Of a DNA stretch of 58,078 nucleotides, positions 9,218 to 18,300 are shown piece by piece (the first letter of the stretch is position 1; every line of letters begins with the position of its first letter). The notes beneath the pieces are model-generated. The model searched no databases. It had not been told where the DNA came from and was given only the letters and a program-made list of their open reading frames with translations. The stretch covers positions 247,046 through 305,123 of the forward strand of contig NW_003314396.1 of NCBI RefSeq assembly GCF_000143415.4, read 5' to 3'. The DNA is from Selaginella moellendorffii. Its lineage: Eukaryota; Streptophyta; Lycopodiopsida; Selaginellales; Selaginellaceae. Position numbers and translations under genes: made by a program.

Positions 9218-11041
9218 ACTGCAAGCCTTTGCTCCTCCTCCAGCTGAACCCTGTACGGGGTTCGATCGACAAGGGCCTTATGCAAGGGTTGGCCGTTCAG
9301 CTCAGTCTGCGCACTTTGCAGAGACCTTAAGTGTTTTGCTAGGGACGCAATCATCATGTTTGCACCCCCGCCACCCCATAGAGGTACAAAGAAGTTCCCA
9401 TAGTTCTGGGCACCATGCCCATGAGCGATTATGCCAAACAGAGACACAAGCAGCTGCATGGATGAAGAGATTGCCTTCGGGGCAGGATTGAGTCGAGGTA
9501 AGCACGTCTTTTTCTAGTCCATTTTGTCGTGGATGATGCAGAGGTAAGAGTCAGGTCTCTCCATGGAGAGAATCCTGTTATGATAATATGCAGTCCTGCA
9601 ACTTCTCTGCTCGATGTTGTGGTCGAGCCGCCTTCTAACCAACGTCTCTCGCTCTTGAGCGCTGCAAGAATTCTTCCACAAAGCCATTTTGATAGCAGTG
9701 CACTCGTCACATTTTAAAAAGCTGGAGTACTTTCTTATACTCACATCCCTGAACCTGTTGCTCCACAATCTACTAAATCTAGATTGGCTTAGCTTCCTGT
9801 AGCCATTACTCTGGAGTTCCCGATTCACATCTTCCAATATGGCCCCCTTGGTATACATGGAAGGGAGAATTCGTTGGGTGTCTCGTGTTCCATCTTCCAA
9901 GAGGTGGGTTTTATGTGGTTGCTGCTTGCTACATATCTCGACAAACCTCTTGAAGATTGCCTCTCCATATACAACATGACCCCTGGTTTTGTGCGTACCG
10001 TCGTTCCCATGGACTACCTGTTGAACCCTTTATTCCTCAAACTCAGTTTTGATTCTGTAGAATGTGGTTCGAGGGACTCGATAAATGATTCTCCATGCCT
10101 TCATGCAAACCAAACCCCTCTGGAAGACCATGCCCCCCACCTGATGTTCTGAAGCATCAACAGATGACCGTAATGCCTCATACACAAAATTGCGAGCTGC
10201 CTTCCAGGACAATGTCTTGTATCTTGCTCTCTCCTCTTCAATAGCATCCCAATCAGCATGTTGACAGCACCTCCTCTTGCAACAAGCAACTGTCGAGACC
10301 ATTCGAACCTCCATCGCTATTTTCTGCCTTTTCGGTTCATTGCTCAGATCCCTTTGGCTGCGCTTTAGGAAGGTGTACTTTCTTTTCCCATGAAGAGATG
10401 TTCTGTCATCAGTTGTAGTGGTGTTTGATTGTGAATCCTTCACATTCTCAAACACTAAGTGCCTCAATTTCCACCGCACAATGCTTCCAATAGTCAGACT
10501 GTTTTCTTCTGTGTCAACAACCTCTAAAATCGCAACTCCAATATCATCCCAGCCCAATTCTTGATTAGCAACCGCATCTCTTGGATCGACAACTGTGGCT
10601 AAGCCCTCAGCTACCACCTCCCCCTCGGGGTTGTTTAGAAACACCTTTGCTTGAATCCATGTAGCACGGTTCTTAAGATCCACGGAGGGAACATGTGTCG
10701 CACTTGCGCTGTCCCCAACATCTGCTTTCTTCTGAAGATTTTTCAAGGCAACAACAATATTTACCCCGACAACCATCTCTCCTTGTTCATTAGCGACCAC
10801 ATTCCCATCGAAGACAGTCTCTACTGATATGGCAGCATTGCCTTCCCCAAGCCTTTGACAGTGTATAACAAAGTTCCGATCCATAGACACAAGGGTCCCT
10901 TTTGCAACTATCTTCCCACCATTCAAAATGTAAACCTTTTCCCCAACCCTAAAGGCCATTCTGAAAGTGCAGAAAAGAAGTTAAGACCATACAAAAAATG
11001 ATTGGAGAATGGCCTAAATCATAACATACCAAACAACCTCA

Positions 11042-11065
11042 ATAGCATGAGGCCACATGCCATTA
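11042..11065. repeat. 22-bp palindrome copy
   Basis: ATAGCATGAGGCCACATGCCAT: one substitution in the left arm. It lies about 90 bp upstream of the DUF7869-like ATG. Confidence 0.65.
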
Positions 11066-11110
11066 TTCAAACATGCTATTGACACCCACGTGAAATTTCG
11101 CATTCACAAA

Positions 11111-11170
11111 ATTGGCATGAGCCCTCATGCCATTAGTGGTACCACTAATGGCATGAGGCCTCACTCTATC
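11111..11170. repeat. Paired 22-bp palindromes forming a 36-bp perfect palindrome
   Basis: Two motif copies (11,111-11,134 and 11,146-11,168) face each other. The segment 11,123-11,158 is a perfect 36-bp palindrome centred on GGT/ACC. The right copy is also the outer end of the long foldback. Confidence 0.8.
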
Positions 11171-11341
11171 TTTGGCCCCTGCTAGCCTGTTGCTATATTC
11201 CTTTTGCCTTGCTGCAACTGTATATATTTTTGTGTGCGTGACTAGTCACCTATACAAAAATATATACAGTTGTAGCAAGGCAAAAGGAATATGGCAATAG
11301 ACTAGCAGGGGCCAAAGACGGCATGAGGCCTCATGCCATCT
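11146..11341. repeat. Long foldback (two arms of about 90 bp) with palindromic centre
   Basis: The left arm 11,146-11,236 pairs with the right arm 11,251-11,341. Matching blocks include CTTTGGCCCCTGCTAG, ATTCCTTTTGCCTTGCT and CTGTATATATTTTTGT. The centre GTGACTAGTCAC (11,238-11,249) is itself palindromic. Each arm carries a motif copy at its outer end; the right one, 11,320-11,339, contains an 18-bp perfect palindrome, GGCATGAGGCCTCATGCC. Confidence 0.85.
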
Positions 11342-11342
11342 T

Positions 11343-11436
11343 GATATACACACAGCTGCAGCAAGTAAAAACATACATGACAATACGCTAGCCATGAAAT
11401 TGCAAGGGCCTAAGATGGCATGTGGCCTCATGCCAT
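11343..11436 (+). repeat. Diverged third copy of the foldback arm ending in a 22-bp palindrome
   Basis: It is a direct repeat of 11,251-11,341: ATATACACACAGCTGCAGCAAG, then CAATACGCTAGC and AGGGCCTAAGATGGC correspond to blocks of the right arm. The palindrome copy is at 11,415-11,436 (ATGGCATGTGGCCTCATGCC). The motif therefore travels at the end of a unit of about 95 bp in this part. Confidence 0.65.
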
Positions 11437-11529
11437 TTCTAAATGTGGTCCTAAGCCATTCCATGGTGAACATACCAGGAAGCACAAGTGCCGAATATCA
11501 AGAGGAAGCGGTAGCCACACCAAAGACAG

Positions 11530-11720
11530 TGCCGCTCGCAACACCGCAACTACTCGTAGCACCGCTCGCAACACCGCAACTGCTCGTAGCTCCGCTCGCA
11601 CAAACTGCCACTCGCATAAACTACCGCTCGCAATGGCACTCGCAATGCCGCAACCGCTTGTAGACGCATAAACCACAGCTCACAACGCCGCTTACACAAG
11701 CAGCGCTCACTGCGCTCAGC
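11530..11720 (+). repeat. GC-rich tandem repeat, unit about 30 bp
   Basis: Two near-perfect units of CCGCTCGCAACACCGCAACT plus CTCGTAGC are followed by decaying copies. Short frames on both strands here are products of the repeat. Confidence 0.75.
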
Positions 11721-12026
11721 GGAACCAAGAACACGGCGCACAAAAATGATAGACCTAGGAATGAGTTCGAGAATTCAAAAATAACACACGCTTGAACATC
11801 ACATCAAATCCTCTGACAAACCAGATCTTATGATTCCTCTGACAAATTTCAAACTGAGTAGCTTCTAGACTTTGCTGTCGGAGGTTGAACTTTGTCACAT
11901 CATGTCCTTGCCTCGATCCAGCTGTGCCATGTCAGTGATTCGAACTTTGCCATGCCGTGTTAGCGATCCGCGCCAAGATTATTCGCCGTGTAAAGGAATA
12001 ATTATGCTGTGTGTTTACGTCCATTT

Positions 12027-12123
12027 ATGGCAATATAAGGCCATACGCCATTCAAAGAATAATGCTAGTCGAGCATTTTTTGGTGCATTTTTGGGTTCAA
12101 AATTGCATGAGCCCACACGCTAT
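12027..12123. repeat. Two decayed palindrome copies
   Basis: Copies at 12,027-12,051 (ATGGCAATATAAGGCCATACGCC) and 12,103-12,123 (TTGCATGAGCCCACACGC) keep the arms with substitutions. The sequence TTTTTTGGTGCATTTTTGGG between them recurs at 13,013-13,031. Confidence 0.45.
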
Positions 12124-12458
12124 AAAGTTTATCTGTACCAAAAATAGAAACAGCTTTATTTACTTGGGAATTTAAGTGGTCAAGGCATTTTTAAACTTAC
12201 AAACACATGCCCTACTTACATTCCTTTGGTTGCTTAAAATTCAAAAATATTATAAACCTTTCTTTTTGCATTTTCAATGTTTTCAATTATGGTTTTTGAT
12301 TTTCGTAGGACCAGCCTAGTAATCTATTTGCATCCCGTCATGTTTATAGCTAGCTTTCGTTTGTCTCCTTCGCTAGCCTGAGATACATCTGCTCGGCATC
12401 TGCCTCTTACAGCATTTGCCTAGAAAGGGCATCTTTCTTCACGCAGCATTTGCCACAT

Positions 12459-12484
12459 GTTTAGGGTTTAGGGTTTAGGGTTTA
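12459..12484 (+). repeat. Interstitial telomere-like repeat
   Basis: Three full TTTAGGG units and a partial one. This is the common plant telomere unit. Short tracts of this kind also occur as telo-boxes in plant promoters. Confidence 0.85.
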
Positions 12485-12649
12485 GCAATTCAGTAGCTTG
12501 ATAAACATGCAAATACAGAACTTGATGCAAAATCCTTTGATATGTCACAATGCCCCTAGGACCATAAACACATTTCAATAGAGAGGGTCCTTTCATTTCA
12601 TAACTCCTTACGTAGATCTTGGTGAAACCAGAGTTAGTGAAGTTAGTTT

Positions 12650-13050
12650 CTTGTGATCCCACATCTGATTGTGATGTCCCTTTGCAGTGTCGATGGAAAG
12701 GTCAATGCACACCAAACTGTAAAATCTTGGAGCAAAATAACGGTCGGATCTATGGCAAATGCCCCTGAAAAATAGTAAGGCTCGTGTGGTCTCATGTGGT
12801 GTCCGATCGAGATGCTTCTTTGCAGGGTCATCAAGAAAGACATTGTATACCATTCTGTAAAATTTAGTTGCGATCTAACGGTTGGATCTCCAGAAAACTC
12901 AAAACAATCTCACGCGTGTCAGAATATTCTAGGAATATACTCCTATGTGCCCCTGAAAATGGCATGCGGCCCCACGCCATTCAAGAGATAACACCAGATG
13001 ACACTGAGTATTTTTTGGTGCATTTTTTGGGATTTGAATACCATTCTTTA
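12650..13050 (+). repeat. Diverged direct duplication, about 140 bp unit
   Basis: The blocks TTTGCAGTGTC, CTGTAAAATC and AACGGTCGGATCT at about 12,670-12,755 reappear in order at 12,820-12,895. The second unit ends in a palindrome copy at 12,959-12,981 (GGCATGCGGCCCCACGCC). Confidence 0.6.
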
Positions 13051-13111
13051 TTTAGCTGAACATCTGGCATTTTTGGAAATACAAGATGCTTTGGAATATC
13101 CAATCATGCAT

Positions 13112-13121
13112 GGTATAAATA
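13112..13121 (+). promoter_or_regulatory. Possible TATA box for the ParB-like gene
   Basis: GTATAAATATAG is a good TATA-type sequence about 610 bp upstream of the proposed ATG at 13,731. It precedes a repeat-rich stretch that could be a long 5' leader. Assignment is by position only. Confidence 0.3.
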
Positions 13122-13349
13122 TAGCGAGGGTATTAAATGATATCCCAATCATGATCTTTCTTTTGGATTTCGCGTGCATGCAGTCCGAGGAATGATGACG
13201 TTGCGGATTTCTTTTGGATTTCACGTGCATACATGTGTGCGGCAATCCAGAAATTAATGGTGGCGCCCAAGTCCTAGGAATGATGACGTGGCAGGATTAC
13301 CAACTGTCGTGACATTTCGCGCGTGTGAGGTTAGGTTTTGCATTTTGCT

Positions 13350-13540
13350 TCGTACTCGCGCTCGCACACTCACACTCGCATCGCGCTCGCACACTCACAC
13401 TCGCATCGCGCTCCCACTCGCGATCACGCTCACATTCGCGCTCATCTACCTTCTCTACAGGTTTCTCATGTGCATCGGCGTCCACTCGCGCTCGCATCGC
13501 GCTCGTGTGCATCGGCGTCCACTTCAAGACACACCCAGTT
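13350..13540 (+). repeat. GC-rich tandem repeat (CTCGCACACTCACACTCGCATCG-type)
   Basis: Units of about 27-31 bp built from CTCGCACACTCACACTCGC repeat twice nearly perfectly, then decay; GTGCATCGGCGTCCACT is duplicated at the right side. The RS/SH-rich frames here have repeat-driven composition and are not called as genes. Confidence 0.7.
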
Positions 13541-13733
13541 TGTAACTTTGCCGCCAACTCCGCCGCCCACTCCGCCACCCACACACAGCCCACTTGGCGT
13601 CCCGGGAGATTTCAGCGCCACTCTCCAACTGTAAGTGGCAGAGTAGCCTTGCTGCTAAGATCCGCTGCACACACAGTGCACATTCGCCAGCGAGTCTGGC
13701 CTCGATTGTCACGCCTCCATTCGGCTTCAAATG

Positions 13734-13972
13734 GTAAGTCTTTTAGGCCAAGTAGAAAATGGCATGAGGCCATATGTCATTCAGTAGCAACATTGGCATG
13801 CACCGATTGGGCTCTCGAGTGCAGTCCGGTTACAGATGGCGTGTAGCCTCACGCCATCTTAGAATGCAGCCTCAAGACATCTGATGCAATGGTGAATGGC
13901 GTGTGGCCTCATGTTATTTCCAGCTGCTAGCTTTTCATCTGTCAGCTCTAATTGTTGTGCATTTCTGAACAG
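13734..13972 (+). other. First intron of the ParB-like gene, filled by three palindromes
   Basis: GTAAGT donor and TTTCTGAACAG acceptor. Three 22-bp copies lie at 13,759-13,782, 13,836-13,857 and 13,896-13,917, making this 239-nt intron much longer than the 45-57-nt introns elsewhere in the gene. Confidence 0.55.
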
Positions 13973-14216
13973 GCGAGGAATTGCGTTCTTCTTCCAGCCA
14001 CTGTCAATGTGGATGCAGAGAAGGGGGAGGAGCTCACCAGTTGGACTTTCAGGATGGAAGGCGAGGATCTGAGGCTGTACAACACAGATGGTGGGAGAAA
14101 AGAATGCATGGGGATCCTCATCCAAGTGACAGACACTCCATGCAGTTCCATGCAAGAATATGGACTGGCACTTGTGGTAGAGACAACGTCTGCCTTCAAG
14201 ATCCACCTTGCACATC

Positions 14217-15366
14217 TGTCGCGAATGTGACTTCAGGTATCGAAAGTTACCTGTCGGCCAGTCCTTACGGACACTCTTACCTTATTGCCACGATGGCAGG
14301 AGGTCGGTATTGCTGGACCCGTTATTAGTCTCCGCCTAAGCTAGTTGAGAAACTGGTCCTCGCGTGTGCCCTTGACCAGATGGGCATAAGGATGGAATTC
14401 CTAAGTGCTATTAGTCAAGCATACTTGACCTTTTTAGAGAAACTCATTCGTTGACTTGCACTTGCTAGTGTTGGGAACCCCCGCGATATTGAGCTTGGTC
14501 CCTCAATATCGCTAGATGATAGCTTACCGTGTCTGCCAAACACCCTCGCTATCATGCCCTTTGTGTTAGTCTCATTTTGGTCCCAAATGCTATTTATGGA
14601 AAGTGTTCAGATTGGCTCATTTGGCATATCTACGGAATGTAGAGATCGTCTTGAACACAATGGTGTTCGTCCCATGTCCAAATTCACAATCTAGGGACAT
14701 TCTATATTTAGTAAGTTTCGAGCTTGTCCTAGAAACTAACTCCTGATACTAAGGGAGGCTTGGGGTGAAAGCCCAAAGCGTGTGTTCCTCAAGGGGGGGG
14801 GGGGGGGGGCTATGGGGGGTTCCAAATGTATAGTAGGGATAGTGGGTAGGTCGGGCATGGCCGACGAACCTGAGGCATAGTCTAGCTCCCGCTTGCGTGC
14901 CTGTCCTTGTTCTACGTCCGGCTTGGGTCTAAGCCCAAGTTCCATTCCATGCTAGCTGGTGGAGTACCCATGTCCTCACGTTAGGCCACCGGTATGCCGA
15001 AATAGCGCCAGACTCCGTTTGGCTCCGTTTTGCGTGTTGGTCCTAGCATTGGGATGCTAGTTGCTCCAGGAGTGTTCCAAGTCGCTCCGGGCCCCTGTCC
15101 CTTCACTCCTTAGGCTGTATGCTCGGGAGTTGCTCCGTGGTTTGGTTCTTTCACTCCTTGGCTCCATGCTTGGGAGTTTGGCACCGTTCGTTCGTTCAGT
15201 GGCCCAAGGCTCTAAACCTCAGGTTCCTATGGACACGTGGCATGGACACGTGGCATGTGACATGTGGCATCTGTCACGTGGCACAAAGAGGGTTTAGGTT
15301 CCGCTTCGTGGTGTTATCCTATGGTAAATCACCATAGGATAAAGGGTCAAAACCACGTGCGCTACA
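14217..15366 (+). repeat. F1 copy 2, 5' LTR
   Basis: 1,150 bp. It includes a run of about 19 G residues at about 14,789-14,809 (shorter in the 3' LTR), a short duplication around GGACACGTGGCATG near 15,230-15,260, and the terminal hairpin at 15,314-15,342. Confidence 0.95.
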
Positions 15367-18300
15367 TTTGGTATCAGAGAATGAGTCTCAGCGAGTACTA
15401 TTCAATGAGATTGGGCAACTAGTCTCGTTGCATACGCAGAGATGAAAATGATGATCCGAGTGGGTACATGTTTGGGTGCAAAGACTTCACAATCGTTCCT
15501 TAGGTATGGATTTGGTTACCTTCTTGTACCGTAATTATGTGAGCTTGCTCTTGGGCTCATAAGATGGATTTGAGTTGTTTCGGTTGTACGAGTTTGTGCT
15601 TGGGCTCGTGAGTGAGGCACATTAGCAACTCAAGGTTACACTTTGAGTTGGCAGGATTAATGTTAGCCTATCGGTGGTTCCATGAGTTGTTCCATGTACC
15701 ATAGGTGAAAATAAACTTTCCCTGGGTTTGTTATGAGTGGCAAATAGGCTGGTCCGTAGCTGTTTAGCACGGCACTAGTGGATCCTTCCTAGGCATGATT
15801 ATAAGTGGAACAATTAAGACTATAGAGATTAGTCTATTGGTTCAAGTAGTCATGGCCGTGCTTTCTCATAAACTTTTCTTCAATTGAACTGAAGGCAATG
15901 TGAAAGCAAGCTTGAGGTTTGGTCAAAGATGAGACCGAAAAGAGAGTCATCGGGGACGAAGGATCAAATACGTAAATCATTTTCTCTTCTTGGAGAGATG
16001 ATCTGCAACGAGGTGTTAACTCATTACTTGTGTTCACATCATGCAATCAAGAGTCCCTATCTTGATGCATGTTGGAGATGGTGGTCTTACAATGGGGAGT
16101 TGTGGGATGGATAGCGGTGAAGCGCTAAACCATTTTGTCTAAGCTTGCTATTGGAAGACTTGGGTTGCAATGCTCAATTCTTCTTCGAGGAACCTTGCTA
16201 TTGCTCCTTGAGTAGCTTGGTGTTGGATTAGTTTTGAGTTTGGTCAGAAAGAGAGTGGCATGAGCTTATCCATGTGGTGAACAAAAGTTAGTGGTGTTGG
16301 GTGTTGTAAATCTCTATTGATAGGGTGTGGCATTTATGTTGCATTTTGTCGAATTGAGTTAGCACTTGATATTCATATAAACCTTTGTAGTAAGTGACAT
16401 GGGTATTTCTCATAGTGTTGCTTGATTGATGATCAAGTCATTGTGATTTATATCATATCCATGTGATAATAAGCAATGTGTTTACGAAGTTGCTTGGGTA
16501 AATGATGATCAACCCTAAAGTGGTTGATGGAGAAGCTAGTCTACTTGCATGTAGTAGCATTGTAGTAGCTTTGACTGGATTCTCTATAGTGGTCCATTAT
16601 GCTAAGCTTAAGTTGGTATCTTGTTTCCTTGAGTTGCCCATTGGTGTTGAAAAAGGGTTATAGCATTCACTTGCTATGACTTGTCGGTTGATCCATTAGC
16701 ACTTGGAGTAGATTGTTGGATGGAGAAGGTGTGTAGTTGAGGCATTGACATTGCTAACACTTGTGTTAGTGGAAGTGGCATTGTTATTTTGAGTGATGAG
16801 GAATTTTCCTTAGACCTTGATTTTTCATGTCATTTTTCTTGTTAGTGTTTTGACTTCACATTGAATCTTGAAAGTGATTGAAGAAGAGTGTTAGTGCAAT
16901 GTGGATATCCGAAGATGTGGTCTTCGTGATCAAGTTTTAGATATTCATTTAGCACTTTGCGGATGTCGGTGTTGGATATCGGAAAAATGGGTAAAGATGT
17001 TCGATGCTTAAGCATATTGATGGATCATGAGGATTTGTGTTGAGGTGAACCTATGTGAATTTGTTAGTAGGAGGAAGTTGGTTGAGTTTTGAAAGTTTGC
17101 ATTCCTGGACTGAGAGTCATTCTTTCTCTAGGATGGAAAATTTTCCACAAATTTTCTTAGACTTTTCCAATGGCTGATCTGTTAGTCACTTTGCTCGAAA
17201 ACCATTCCGTTTTCGTAAGCCAGTACAAACTGTTGAAGGGGGTGGAGTTGGCTTCGGTTGGCTTAAACCTTAGTAGATAGTTTGTATGATGCGGCCTGAA
17301 AGGGATGCTAACTTTTGGGGCTAAGGCAATTGAGTTGGATAGAGTCTGGAGTTGGTGTAGAAAAGTGGCCGTTGCGCTTTTCTAAGAAGGGTGACCCTTG
17401 TGCCTTTCTTTTGTAGCGTTATGCTCGGTGGCAAGTTGCACCTTGCATTTCACTAAGACTCGATGAGAGTAGTGAGCTCTCATTGATCTTGACTTAGTCT
17501 TGGTAGCACTACACCTTGACTGGGGATGGTGATGTTCAACTTAGTTGTTTGAGGTTGAGATGTTAGTACCCATTCTATAGCTTTGTCTATGAGGAGGTTG
17601 TGTACAGATATGAGTCCACCTCATGGTCTTCACTTTAGTTTTGACTGAGTGTTGATCACATAGCTAGCCTCTTCAAGGCATGCTCAGAGCTATTGACTAA
17701 ATGCATTAGTGAGCTTATTGCAGTTGAGTTAGATTCGAGTGGTCATTTAATTTGTGCTTGTCTATGAACTTTTATCTCGTACCTGGGGTATTATGTTCAT
17801 GTTGGACAAGTATGTAACTCGATGACATGAGTTAGTGTTCGGGTCTTGTGAAGGCAAGTTGAGGAGTGATTGTTAGTTGCTTTGCGACTAGTGATTATTT
17901 ATAGACTTTGTCAAGGACTGTTGACACTTGCTTTGCTCGATGATGATTTAGCAGTGATGGGCTTGCTTTACCGGAAGGTGTTGCAGAGGATCGTGTCGTT
18001 AGACTTACATGGGTTTTCCATGTTGGCATGTCGACTCTATCTTTGTTGATATCATTTGGTTGCGTTTAGTTCATGGTGTTAGATTTCATTGAGTCTTGGA
18101 CATGGTGAATCACTCCTTGATAAAGTGTTATCTGTAACTGAGTTTTGTTGGAGGATTTGTCTTGGATACTAACTAAAGTATCTTTGACTTTGGTTAGCTT
18201 GGTTGCTGGAGAGTTTTGAGTGGTGATTCACTCGTGCTTTCTTCTAGCTTTGTTTTGGTGTTGATGGCATTGAAGTGATGCTTTGTCATTGACATTGTTG

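Larger units (their letters stand above)
7906..10959 (-). pseudogene. DUF7869-like, RNase H-like putative transposase with two in-frame stops
   Basis: One minus-strand frame of 1,017 codons from ATG 10,959 to the stop at 7,906, broken only by TAA at 10,030-10,032 (codon 310) and TAG at 9,514-9,516 (codon 482). There is no frameshift. Order: two related N-terminal modules (GGKIVAKGTLVSMD near residue 14, GEVVAEGLATVVD near 115), resembling the DUF8039-type domain of plant transposon proteins; a basic region with a cysteine cluster (about 225-245); a helix-turn-helix-like part; a CDEC motif; IIHDKMD (about 475-481); IIAHGHG (510-516); QTDNTGSEN (643-651); and HTHEDVDAMF (681-690). The acidic motifs look like an RNase H-fold catalytic centre, which is my inference; the domain is known mainly as uncharacterised DUF7869. 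An in-frame 3' splice site just before the ATG suggests a 5' non-coding exon. Two 22-bp palindromes lie inside the frame. The stops make this copy probably inactive. Confidence 0.75.
10960..13730. other. Middle region between the divergent genes of the unit
   Basis: No convincing reading frame. It holds palindromes, a long foldback (11,146-11,341), two GC-rich tandem arrays (11,530-11,720 and 13,350-13,540), a telomere-like tract (12,459-12,484) and a diverged duplication (12,650-13,050). Both genes point outward from it, so it should contain their promoters. Confidence 0.6.

Noticed and set aside
10030-10090. A short intron removing the TAA at 10,030
   Set aside because: The only frame-keeping option (60 nt with a weak GTCCCT donor) would remove sequence that looks like part of the continuous helix-turn-helix region.
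7906-10959. Reassigned TAA/TAG codons (glutamine) or organelle-style RNA editing
   Set aside because: SEC1 and the neighb gene use TGA and TAA as normal stops, and the gene is nuclear and transposon-like. Decay by C-to-T change is simpler.
11146-11341. A microRNA gene
   Set aside because: The arms are long and nearly fully paired and contain the dispersed palindrome; without small-RNA data a foldback repeat is the safer call.
13325-13846. 173-codon RS/SH-rich plus-strand frame
   Set aside because: It is generated by the CTCGCACACTCACACTCGC tandem repeat; overlapping frames are equally open.
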